Below, piece after piece: positions 24,581-32,716 of a DNA stretch of 64,000 nt. This stretch comes from Chlorobiota bacterium (GTDB taxonomy: Bacteria; Bacteroidota; Bacteroidia; Bacteroidales; F082). Location: positions 1-64,000 of the forward strand of contig JAADIS010000110.1 of the NCBI GenBank assembly GCA_013151215.1. The letters are read 5' to 3'. Both the position numbers and the translations under genes were made by a program. A model generated the notes under the pieces. That model made no database searches. It was not told the origin of the DNA and worked only from the letters and a program-made list of their open reading frames with translations. Within the stretch, counting starts at the first letter, position 1. Each line of letters starts with the position of its first letter.

Positions 24581-27187
24581 TCAGTATTTTAGTATCTCCT
24601 TCCTCAGGTTCATTTTCTTGACCGAGTTGTCGGTATCGAAATCGAATAATAGATCACCCGATTCCTTGAATAGCTTAATGGAATTCATGTCCAGCCAACG
24701 GCTGCCGCCCCCAACATAAATACCCGATAGCACTTCAACCAGGATATTGCCGCTTTTGTATTTTACTATGCGTATCCGGGCATTGTTGTCAATCTTTATC
24801 TTGTCGAGAAGAATAGGCTTTTCATTGCTGGTTTTTATAACAACAATTCCTTTTTCGTTTTTTAGGAACTTCATTTCCTTCAGGTTTTCATAGAATGCTG
24901 AGGCGTAGTCTTTAAACGATTTATTATAAGTGTCGAAAGTCGATTTTATGTTAGTGCCCTGAATCTCAACGGTATTGGCCTTTAACAGATTGAGTGCCGC
25001 AAACAAGCCCGCAATGGTTTGCTCATATTCTTTTTCCTTGAGTTTTTTGTCTGTGGTATATAAAACTTCAGCTATGTTCCCCAGGTCGCCCTCAAAATTA
25101 TAATTGACGAAATCGTTATTGTTCATTCCGGACGTTGCATAGAACGAGCCTTTTACCAGGATATTTTCGGAATCGTCCAGCTCGATGCCGTAATGATCGA
25201 AGTTCTCGCTTTGGCTATATAGCTTGGCCATTGTTTTTTCACCCTCGGGACTGAACCTTACCGCATAAATAAAATCCAGGCTGTGATCCAGTTTATCGAT
25301 TCCCGCTTTCTTTGCCCACTTAAGATCACCATCCCTGCTGTATTTCGCCACAAAAATATCGGGGGCGTCAACAGCCTTGATCCCTAAATCCCCAAAGCTT
25401 AAATTGTTTTCAAAATTACCATAGACGTAAATCCCCTTATCATTGCCCATGACCATGCTCAATGCCATGTCGTTGCCCTTGCCCATGGCCGGTTTCGCCC
25501 ACAGGGCTTTTAAGCCTGGGCTGTATTTTACGATAAAGGCTTCCCTGTCTTGGTTGTCCGATGTCAGTTTGATATCGCCGAAGTTGGCTTCATCAACGAA
25601 ATAACCGCACACATAAATGTTTCCTTCGCCATCAAAGACCACATCATTCTGATTGTCAGCCTTAAAGCCTCCTGCCGAATTTGTTTTGACCCAGGCTTTT
25701 GTTGCTAAGCCTGATTTGCGATGCTTGTTTTCGATTAAGAACAGCTCGGCCTTTTCACCAGCCACCGCAGGCATCAACATACCTGCTTTAGCGCCCATAA
25801 ATGTTGGGTCGGCTATGGTGAATTTCCTGTTTTTATATGTTAATGATGTTCCTTTTTGTACAGGCCCAAGGTCAACGGCGGTGGCTAAATGGCCCGGGAA
25901 GCCAACAGCCACTATTTCGTTGCCCATTAGCGTTTTTACGAGGCAGGCAAATAAAATCGACCTGTCCTCACAGTCGGCATAAGGATAGTTCAGCATTTCA
26001 TCGGCAAAAAAGTATCTCTCCTTGCCAAAAACCTGTTGGTCGGTTTTATAGTCGAAAGCCCCTTGAACAAAACTCAACAGGATATTCGTTTTTTCGATGT
26101 CTGATTTTCCCTTTAAAATAGGGCCGAAAGCATCTTTTATCGAGTTCTTCGACCTGTTTGTTATTACCGAGTTAAAATAAACCGATACATCGGAAAGGGG
26201 AATGGTGTTGTAAAACAGCATCATCTGTTCATCAAAATCAAGCCTTACGACATATTTGTGTTTTTCGTATTCGAACTTATAATCTTTCGACTTTTTAATA
26301 GGGTTGGTATAAAACGGCTTCCTGATAGTAAGGTCCATAAATATGTCGGCCTCGGGGAAATCGGCCTTATAAGTTTCCAGATTACTGCCGTTTCCATCGA
26401 TCACATAATAGTCAATACCTTTAATGTTCACAAAATCAATGTTATACATTTTATATGCCGAAGGCAATAAAAGAAACAGGCCCTTATTGTTAAAACCAAT
26501 CTTAGCCTTATATCTGCTTCTGCTTAGCATTGTCCATTGAAACAAGACCTGGAGGTTGCCACTGTTCGGGAAAACCTGTTTGCTGCTTTCCTTCAGCAGT
26601 TGGTAATACCCCCACTGGTTGAGGTTTAATGTGTTGGCAACCTCCGAGACCTGATACAAATAATGGTTGTAGTTAACTTCCGACATCTGCATCCAGAAAT
26701 CGCTTATGGCACTTGCCGATGGTTTTGCCATATCAAGCTGGAAAAATGCCTCGTCGAGGCTGAATACAAGTGGCCAGCCCAGGAAACCGACCTCTATCTT
26801 GCGTACGTTAAAATTATTTGTCTCCTCTTTCTTGATGCTTGGGTAAACGGAGCCTTGATAGGATGACTGAGCTTTGGCAATATCAAACTCGATAGTATTA
26901 TCGTTAAGGATGGTTTCTTCAACAACAGGGATAGTTGCCGGTTTGGGCGTTGTTGGTTTAAAGGGCACATGCCCGATATCATAACTCCCAAAGTTGTTTA
27001 GCAGATAATCAGAGAACTCCTTGTCGGTCTCGGCAACGAAGGTATTGAACTTTTGTTGAGTTTCCTTTTCGAAGGTGTTGTACTCTTCCCTGATTTGCTT
27101 TTTAAAATCATCAAAAGTCTGAGAGTGTCCGGCAGGAACAGAAAATATTACCAGGGCTAAAACAAGTGGTCTTGTTAAGCATTTCAT
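24581..27187 (-). CDS. Secreted transglutaminase-like protein with propeller-type repeats
   Basis: 868 residues with signal peptide (about 1-22). Residues about 370-470 hold a complete transglutaminase-like triad: Cys406 in YADCEDRS, His433 in GFPGHLATAV and Asp460 in TIADPTF, the same arrangement as in papain-fold transglutaminase-like proteases. Residues about 510-640 contain repeats of the type G-N-I-Y-V-C-G-Y-F... and D-I-F-V-A-K-Y-S-R-D-G-D-L-K-W-A-K, typical of SBBP/beta-propeller repeats of secreted Bacteroidota proteins. The N-terminal 360 residues are not recognised. It could cut or crosslink envelope proteins. It follows the LPP20-like gene by 10 bases and precedes the channel-like gene by one. 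Confidence 0.75.
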   Translation of the reverse strand: MKCLTRPLVLALVIFSVPAGHSQTFDDFKKQIREEYNTFEKETQQKFNTFVAETDKEFSDYLLNNFGSYDIGHVPFKPTTPKPATIPVVEETILNDNTIEFDIAKAQSSYQGSVYPSIKKEETNNFNVRKIEVGFLGWPLVFSLDEAFFQLDMAKPSASAISDFWMQMSEVNYNHYLYQVSEVANTLNLNQWGYYQLLKESSKQVFPNSGNLQVLFQWTMLSRSRYKAKIGFNNKGLFLLLPSAYKMYNIDFVNIKGIDYYVIDGNGSNLETYKADFPEADIFMDLTIRKPFYTNPIKKSKDYKFEYEKHKYVVRLDFDEQMMLFYNTIPLSDVSVYFNSVITNRSKNSIKDAFGPILKGKSDIEKTNILLSFVQGAFDYKTDQQVFGKERYFFADEMLNYPYADCEDRSILFACLVKTLMGNEIVAVGFPGHLATAVDLGPVQKGTSLTYKNRKFTIADPTFMGAKAGMLMPAVAGEKAELFLIENKHRKSGLATKAWVKTNSAGGFKADNQNDVVFDGEGNIYVCGYFVDEANFGDIKLTSDNQDREAFIVKYSPGLKALWAKPAMGKGNDMALSMVMGNDKGIYVYGNFENNLSFGDLGIKAVDAPDIFVAKYSRDGDLKWAKKAGIDKLDHSLDFIYAVRFSPEGEKTMAKLYSQSENFDHYGIELDDSENILVKGSFYATSGMNNNDFVNYNFEGDLGNIAEVLYTTDKKLKEKEYEQTIAGLFAALNLLKANTVEIQGTNIKSTFDTYNKSFKDYASAFYENLKEMKFLKNEKGIVVIKTSNEKPILLDKIKIDNNARIRIVKYKSGNILVEVLSGIYVGGGSRWLDMNSIKLFKESGDLLFDFDTDNSVKKMNLRKEILKY

Positions 27188-27197
27188 ATTTCCTTTG

Positions 27198-27839
27198 TTA
27201 AAAATCCAATATTTTGTCCAGCTTGTCCGACTGGACCTTGGTTTTTTCCTTTAGGCCCTTTTTTATTATTTCTTTTGCCATCTCCACGGCTGCATCATAG
27301 CTATAGCCTACCGTTACATATATTTCTGTATTTTTCCCCATTGCTTTGTCGGCCTCGAAGAAAGTGCTGGTTCTTCCCATTTTCGATCCTACTATGGATT
27401 TAAAAGTGGCGACTGTCTCGGTGATCGAAGCGGCTTCCTCAGCGTTAAGCTGTGCGTTCGCGATATTCGTTTCAACCAAACCTGCTACTTCTGTCCCGAT
27501 TTGTCCGGCAAGGTTTACCTTGGCAACCTCATAAGCCTGTAGCTTGGCTGCCGTATGGGTTTCCCCAACAGCACGTGCGTCTGCCACAAACCATTTCTTG
27601 TTTCCTTTGTCATCTGTCTCATAGCGCTTTATCCAGGTGTTCTCAATTTGTTTGTCCATGGGCATTTGGCCGGGAGCAACCTTGAAACCTTCCTTCTTGA
27701 GTTTCCTGGCCTCCTTGCGGGCTTCTCTCATCGCTTTGGAATGAATGTCTTTTTTAATGGATTTCGTACTTTGTGCAAAAAGCGGAAGTGCAATAATTAG
27801 TGATAATACAATTGCAGATACTGATAATAACTTTTTCAT
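27198..27839 (-). CDS. Secreted LPP20-like protein
   Basis: 213 residues with signal peptide (MKKLLSVSAIVLSLIIALPLFAQ). A basic helical stretch (REARKEARKLKKEG) is followed by an alpha/beta domain with WFVADARAVGETHTAAKLQAYEVAKVNLAGQ and EIYVTVGYSYDAAVEMAKEI. This matches the pattern of LPP20-type periplasmic domains: early A-G/x-A-x strand, A-x-x-x-A helix, final Y-V-T-V strand. Function of the family is unclear. It is first in the minus-strand run and is divergent from the zinc-ribbon/CsgG genes, with paired promoters in between. Confidence 0.7.
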   Translation of the reverse strand: MKKLLSVSAIVLSLIIALPLFAQSTKSIKKDIHSKAMREARKEARKLKKEGFKVAPGQMPMDKQIENTWIKRYETDDKGNKKWFVADARAVGETHTAAKLQAYEVAKVNLAGQIGTEVAGLVETNIANAQLNAEEAASITETVATFKSIVGSKMGRTSTFFEADKAMGKNTEIYVTVGYSYDAAVEMAKEIIKKGLKEKTKVQSDKLDKILDF

Positions 27840-27868
27840 ATATAAATATTTAAATTAATTAGTTGGCT

Positions 27869-27876
27869 CAAAGATA
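27869..27876 (-). promoter_or_regulatory. Promoter -7 box for LPP20-like/transglutaminase run
   Basis: CAAAGATA on the plus strand reads TATCTTTG on the minus strand, 30 bases before the ATG at 27839. No -33 element was clear. Confidence 0.55.
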
Positions 27877-27916
27877 GTAAATAATCTTTATTGTTATTCT
27901 TGTAACATTTATTTTA

Positions 27917-27924
27917 TATCTTTG
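27917..27924 (+). promoter_or_regulatory. Promoter -7 box for zinc-ribbon/CsgG run
   Basis: TATCTTTG, identical to the divergent minus-strand box about 40 bases away, lies 17 bases before the ATG at 27942. Candidate TTG elements lie 14 and 23 bases upstream. Confidence 0.6.
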
Positions 27925-27941
27925 TTCACCAACATGCTATA

Positions 27942-28610
27942 ATGACTTTAATAAATTCCGTAATCTTAAAGTGTCCTAATTGTTCTCATTTGCTTGAGGC
28001 CATCGAGCTGCAATCTTTTCATCTGTTTAAGTCCGAAGTGTTCTCTGATGGGAAAATTGATTCAACGCCCTTGATTCCTGATGTTTCTGAAATCTTGATC
28101 TGCACTGATTGCAATACCGATTTTTGGAGGGAAGATGCGGTCTGTCTTAATTCCGATCAAGGTTCAGACCTAGGGGCATTGCCTGCCAATCAGCCATCCG
28201 ATCTGTTTTTAAGCTTTAATTGCGAATCTCGCTTATCGATTTCTAAATATTATAATAAACTGTTAAGCAGAGGGTTTGCCGATACTTATGAAAAAGAAGT
28301 TTATTTAAGGACCTTGCTTTGGCATGAGCTGAACAACATTATAAGGTATAAGGCAAAAATTGACGACATTCAGTTTCATGAATACGAAAGTCTTCTTGCA
28401 AATAACTTAAAGGGTTTTATAAGTATTTATAAACCGGCTTGTTTTACGGAATACCTGTTTTTGGCAGAAATGCACAGGGAGTTAGGGGAGTTTGACATAG
28501 CAAAGCATATTTTGGAGGACATCAAGCTTCAAGAGACGAGCAAGGCTCTTAAACAGATCCTGAAAGCATGCGGTAAAAGAGATAAAAGAGTATTTAAAAT
28601 TAACCAATAA
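27942..28610 (+). CDS. Zinc-ribbon protein, unknown
   Basis: 222 residues, no signal peptide, so cytoplasmic. Two CxxC knuckles, Cys11/Cys14 (KCPNC) and Cys54/Cys57 (CTDC), would bind one zinc ion. The remaining 150 residues are helical, with a TPR-like end (YLFLAEMHRELGEFDIAKHILEDI). I do not recognise the family. It has its own promoter and is followed after four bases by the CsgG-like gene, so it may regulate or assist that unit. Confidence 0.7.
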   Translation: MTLINSVILKCPNCSHLLEAIELQSFHLFKSEVFSDGKIDSTPLIPDVSEILICTDCNTDFWREDAVCLNSDQGSDLGALPANQPSDLFLSFNCESRLSISKYYNKLLSRGFADTYEKEVYLRTLLWHELNNIIRYKAKIDDIQFHEYESLLANNLKGFISIYKPACFTEYLFLAEMHRELGEFDIAKHILEDIKLQETSKALKQILKACGKRDKRVFKINQ

Positions 28611-28614
28611 TTAA

Positions 28615-29895
28615 ATGATGAGAATTAAACTAATCTTTCTGCTTTTATTATTATTGACGGCGGGAACCGCAGTAGCACAGCACGTAAAGTGCTTTATCCT
28701 GAGCGCGCCCGAGAAATCTTTTTATAATATTAAAAAGATCGGGGTGTTGGAGGTGAACTGCGATAATAACCGTCGCATGAACAAAACAGTTACAGATTTG
28801 TTGATCGCCGATTTGGTGGATCAGCACCGCGGGATTTATAATGAGGGGTCTAAATACTGGGGCTTGAAGAAAGGCGAGGAAGGACAGACCTTCGTTAAGG
28901 GTGTCAACACTGATTTTTACCAGATTATCGAGCGCGAGCAATTAGAAAAAATCCTCAGGGAACAGAGGCTTTCGTTAAGTGGCGCCATCGACGAAGGTTC
29001 GGCTGCCGAAGTAGGGCGCTTACTCGGGCTTGATGTTATAATTATGTCAAACGTCAACTATAACAGTATAGACGAGAGGGGCACCAGCTTGTTGAACTTG
29101 GCTAGTTCGTCAGGTTCTAACTGCTTAAAACGGATAGTAACGGTGAAGGGGACAATGAAAATGGTCTCTGTTGAAACAGCACAGATAATAGGAACTAAAT
29201 CAGCTGATTATACAGCGTCAATCCAGAAATGCGACGATCAGCGATCCGGTATCCCCCGCCCCGAGGCAATGGCGGAAATTTGCTTTAAGAACCTGGTTCA
29301 CCAATTTGTTGATTATTTTGCCCCAGGCTATAAATATATAGAGTATGACTTGGAGAAAATACAATTGAAGGAGTTTAGAAAACAGAGCAAGGAAGCCTTC
29401 AGCTTAATCGAGATTGGCGACCTCGACAGGGCTTTCCCCATTATTTATGCTATGTTTGAAGCCGATTCTTATAATCCGAAAGCAGCATATAACTTGGGAG
29501 TTTTATATGAGATAGTAGGTTCTTACGAGGATGCTCTCGAATATTACAGCATTGCCTATGATCTTGATTACAGCGAAGGAAAATACGCCGAAGCAGTAAA
29601 GCGCTCAAAGGACGGGGTTGGCTTAAACACTTACCTGGACGAAATTGGACGTCCTGTTGAAACTTACTCTTTTACAAGTACTGATCCTTCGACCGCCCTT
29701 GCCGAAAAGGTTCGGCTAAAAGGAAATGGCGGCGACCGGGTTGTTGCTTACGAGTTTCCCGATAAGAGCTCAAATATTGTCGCAAAAATACCAGGAGGCC
29801 TCGAATTCAAGGTGATAGGAAAAAGTGGCGCCTTTTATAAAGTTCAGCTCAGGGGAACTAAAACAGCATATATACATAAGTCGAATATTAAATAG
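28615..29895 (+). CDS. CsgG-like secreted protein with TPR and SH3-type tail
   Basis: 426 residues with signal peptide ending in TAVAQ. Residues about 35-225 follow the CsgG/GNA1162 pattern: IGVLEVNCDNN at the first strand, VTDLLIADLVDQ, YQIIEREQLEKILREQRLSLSGAIDEGSAAEVGRLLGLDVIIMSNV. CsgG forms the outer-membrane export pore of curli systems; many CsgG-like proteins have other, unknown roles. Residues about 255-345 contain TPR-like helices (KAAYNLGVLYEIVGSYEDALEYY). The final ~70 residues resemble a bacterial SH3 domain (ending GTKTAYIHKSNIK). No lipobox Cys is seen at the processing site, unlike true CsgG. It lies four bases behind the zinc-ribbon gene. Confidence 0.82.
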   Translation: MMRIKLIFLLLLLLTAGTAVAQHVKCFILSAPEKSFYNIKKIGVLEVNCDNNRRMNKTVTDLLIADLVDQHRGIYNEGSKYWGLKKGEEGQTFVKGVNTDFYQIIEREQLEKILREQRLSLSGAIDEGSAAEVGRLLGLDVIIMSNVNYNSIDERGTSLLNLASSSGSNCLKRIVTVKGTMKMVSVETAQIIGTKSADYTASIQKCDDQRSGIPRPEAMAEICFKNLVHQFVDYFAPGYKYIEYDLEKIQLKEFRKQSKEAFSLIEIGDLDRAFPIIYAMFEADSYNPKAAYNLGVLYEIVGSYEDALEYYSIAYDLDYSEGKYAEAVKRSKDGVGLNTYLDEIGRPVETYSFTSTDPSTALAEKVRLKGNGGDRVVAYEFPDKSSNIVAKIPGGLEFKVIGKSGAFYKVQLRGTKTAYIHKSNIK

Positions 29896-29932
29896 GCTTA
29901 AATAGTTAAATCAAATCCTTAAACTACCTCAA

Positions 29933-31717
29933 ATGCTAAAAAAAGTTATCATCGCATCAATAATATTGCTTTTTGTATCTGCCGCCTATGCTCAAAAACC
30001 TGCTTGGGCCGATTATTATGAACGACAGGGGATGTATCCCGGAAATGAGTTCCTGGTCGGGTTTGTGTCCGGCCAGAACAGCAATGGCGAGGATGCGGGA
30101 ACTATAAAATCGATATATGAGGCCATGTCGAAAGATAAGGTAGTCCAGAGCATCCAGGTTGAGATAGAGAGCTCCAATACCTTGGAGATATCGAACGTGA
30201 ACGCTAAGTCCGGCGAGGAGTTTCTTTCCAAAAGTGTGTCCTTCTCCAAAGCGAACATAAATGGGATGACAACACTAAGCTTCTACGACAGGAAGAAAAA
30301 GGAAGTTTATGCGATTTCTTATGTTAACAAAAAAGAACTGGCGTTTTTTTACAGAAATACAATAAGCTCTTCCTTGGGAAGCATAAGGCAGAAACTTGGC
30401 GAGGGAAGGAAATATGCAAATAAAGCCGATAAGGAAAATGCCTTGCGCAGTTTTTACGAGGCCATGCCGTTCATAAATAAAATCGACGAGGCGAGTGTTT
30501 TGCTTACTGCCCTGAACAGGAAGATGTATGCCGATATCAATATGGGCGAAGTAAACAAGCTGAAGCTCGAGCTGATAAACGAGATCGATGCCATACTGAA
30601 GCCAAGCGGGCTGAGTTTAAGCGAGTCAGCATATTTTGCCGCTTATGGAATATTCCTGCAGCTGGGCAAAATCGACGGAAAAATAAATTTATCGAGCTTT
30701 ACCTTTGAGAACACCGGGCTGTACAGCCGCTTTTCGGAAAAATGGAACGACGAATTTGCTGCGGCACTGGTGAAAGCCGGAAAATATGTCGTTGATAGAA
30801 ACAACAGCGGCCCCGGTAAATACTCGGCATACGGAAATTATTGGCAAGAAGGTGATTACCTGAAGCTTAATGTTGTTGTTTCGATGTACGACAAGATAAT
30901 TGCCGTGTCCAAGGCAAGTATCCCGCTATCTTACCTTAAAAATGAAAGCATCGGCTTTATTCCCGCCCAAATTAATAAAATGAAGCTTTTGTCGATGTAT
31001 GAACTGGTCTTGGTCAGTGCCCCGGAAATAATCAAATTGGGGATGGCGACCACGGAACCAATTAAAATAGGGGTGCTTAAAAAATCTCCTGGCGAAGATG
31101 CCCTCGTGCAAGATATCCCTGTTCGGCTTGTTAATGCCGAAAGTGGTTTAAGCTTAGGGTTCGCGGCCGCGAACAAGGACGGGATAGCCGAATTTTATTT
31201 GCCGCCATTAAACTCGGGAAAAAAAGTGATGGCCCTGGAGGCTGGTTTAAACATTGCAAGCTATTTTGATATCGATGAAAATTCCGCTTACTTCGCTATT
31301 GCGGAAAACAAAAATCCACTCAAGGCAATCTCTTTCAACATAAACACTGCAAAACCGACCGTTTATGTTGAAAGCATCGAGAAAACCCGGAACCATGAGG
31401 TAGATATCAAGACCCTTGAACCGGCCGTAAAGGAGTTGCTTGCCGAAAAATCGTATAATTTTGTCGAAACAGAGAAAGAGGCGGACTTTATTGTTAGAAT
31501 AAAAGCAAACACCACCAGCTCAACAAATTATCATGGGATCTATTTTGCCTATCTTGATGCAAATATCTCTGTTGTGGAAGCTTCGTCGGGCGAGGAGGTG
31601 TATAAAACGCATCTGGATCAAGTTAAAGGTGGCGGGGCAAACTATACAAAAGCCGCAAAAAAGGCATATCTTATTGGTGCCCAAAAGATTAAAGCGGCAC
31701 TGGAAGATATATTCTAA
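29933..31717 (+). CDS. Secreted LPP20-domain protein, large
   Basis: 594 residues with signal peptide (IIASIILLFVSAAYAQ). Residues about 20-145 resemble an LPP20 domain (PAWADYYERQGMYPGNEFLVGFVSG, then AMSKDKVVQSI and YAISYVNKKE). A helical part with a TPR-like segment follows. Residues about 365-450 look like a carboxypeptidase-regulatory or Ig-type beta domain, and the C-terminal ~120 (TVYVESIEKTR to AQKIKAALEDIF) resembles the DUF4384/LptE-like tails of such proteins, with FIVRIKANT and a final helix. Function unknown. It follows the CsgG-like gene by 37 bases and is probably cotranscribed with it. Both ends of the divergent cluster thus encode LPP20-type proteins. Confidence 0.75.
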   Translation: MLKKVIIASIILLFVSAAYAQKPAWADYYERQGMYPGNEFLVGFVSGQNSNGEDAGTIKSIYEAMSKDKVVQSIQVEIESSNTLEISNVNAKSGEEFLSKSVSFSKANINGMTTLSFYDRKKKEVYAISYVNKKELAFFYRNTISSSLGSIRQKLGEGRKYANKADKENALRSFYEAMPFINKIDEASVLLTALNRKMYADINMGEVNKLKLELINEIDAILKPSGLSLSESAYFAAYGIFLQLGKIDGKINLSSFTFENTGLYSRFSEKWNDEFAAALVKAGKYVVDRNNSGPGKYSAYGNYWQEGDYLKLNVVVSMYDKIIAVSKASIPLSYLKNESIGFIPAQINKMKLLSMYELVLVSAPEIIKLGMATTEPIKIGVLKKSPGEDALVQDIPVRLVNAESGLSLGFAAANKDGIAEFYLPPLNSGKKVMALEAGLNIASYFDIDENSAYFAIAENKNPLKAISFNINTAKPTVYVESIEKTRNHEVDIKTLEPAVKELLAEKSYNFVETEKEADFIVRIKANTTSSTNYHGIYFAYLDANISVVEASSGEEVYKTHLDQVKGGGANYTKAAKKAYLIGAQKIKAALEDIF

Positions 31718-31749
31718 ATTTATATTAAAATCTTAAAAATCAAGAACTT

Positions 31750-32199
31750 ATGGAAGATCAAGAAATCGTAACCAAGGAAACGCGCGAGCTGACCGTTAAT
31801 CAGCGAACAAAAAAGTATTTAAACCAAATCCGTAACTGGGCAATGTTCTTTGCCGTTTTGGGATTCGTGGGCATTGGTATCATGGTTGTGGCCGGGCTTT
31901 TTGTTTCCACCATTTTTTCCACCATGTCATCTGGCGAATCAATGCCTGACGGCTTTCAGTACATTGGCTTGATATACGTTGTGCTTGCCATGGTGTATCT
32001 GCCACCGCTTATTTATCTGCTGAAATTCTCTACTAAAATGCAGAAGGCTGTTTATGAAATAGATAATTTCTCGTTCGAAGACGCCTTTAAAAACCTGAAA
32101 TCGCATTTTAAGTTTATGGGGATATTTACAATTGTGATGTTAGTGCTGTACCCGCTTATTATGATATTTGCGTTTTTTGCTGCCGACATGATGAAATAG
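31750..32199 (+). CDS. Small membrane protein, DUF5362-like
   Basis: 149 residues. Three to four membrane helices: WAMFFAVLGFVGIGIMVVAGLF, YIGLIYVVLAMVYLPPLIYLL and FKFMGIFTIVMLVLYPLIMIF. A short cytosolic N-terminus contains the NQRTKKYLNQI motif I associate with DUF5362-type proteins of Bacteroidota. No enzymatic motif. It lies 32 bases behind the LPP20-domain gene and is the last gene of the plus-strand run. Function unknown. Confidence 0.75.
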   Translation: MEDQEIVTKETRELTVNQRTKKYLNQIRNWAMFFAVLGFVGIGIMVVAGLFVSTIFSTMSSGESMPDGFQYIGLIYVVLAMVYLPPLIYLLKFSTKMQKAVYEIDNFSFEDAFKNLKSHFKFMGIFTIVMLVLYPLIMIFAFFAADMMK

Positions 32200-32716
32200 C
32201 ATCAGTTATTTATTGTCGTTTGTTAAACAGGTGGCGATGAACAGCGGATCAAAAACCTTGGAAGCTTTCCCGGCTTATTTGAGGCCTCAGTCCCGTTATT
32301 TGGATTAGTCCAGGGAATGGCTTGCCTTTCCGCGGCAGGAAACAATGGGCATTTTACGCCAATCGGGCAATGCCAATTCAGCGGGGGACAGGCTTTTTGT
32401 GAAGATTATTGTGTGATTACCAAGGCCAATTTGGCCAAATAGGACTTGTCAAAGAAAACAAACCGTAAATTTGGGCCCGGGTACCCAATAAGCGCTGAAA
32501 AAGCGGAAATCACGGGCCCAAGTCCGGGATTATTGGAAGAATAAGGTTCTTTTCGTGAAAACCCTTCGGAAAATAACGCATCAACTGCCAATACTTAAAA
32601 TTATCGATATTATATAGATTCCTCAACCCTATTAACTAAATTTGCATAATTTTTTGAATTTAACTTCGTTATTGAGAATTAAGTAAGACTTTTGCATGGC
32701 GATTTGTTTAAACAAT
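32200..32716. other. Gene-free region with inverted repeats
   Basis: About 500 bases without a credible gene. It is locally GC-richer than other gaps. TTGGGCCCG at 32471-32479 pairs perfectly with CGGGCCCAA at 32513-32521 (nine base pairs), enclosing a CGCT/AGCG mini-hairpin, and GGCCAA-T-TTGGCC lies at 32424-32436. A promoter box for the next gene is at 32637. It may be a decayed gene, a small mobile repeat or a structured RNA. Confidence 0.5.
32637..32644 (+). promoter_or_regulatory. Promoter -7 box of lipoprotein gene
   Basis: TAAATTTG matches TAnnTTTG, about 70 bases before the chosen ATG at 32717. No clear -33 element. Confidence 0.4.

Noticed and set aside
32406..32591. Small minus-strand frame in the 32.2-32.7 kb gap
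   Set aside because: 61 residues, no domain, no promoter box; it is built over inverted repeats, so treated as non-coding.
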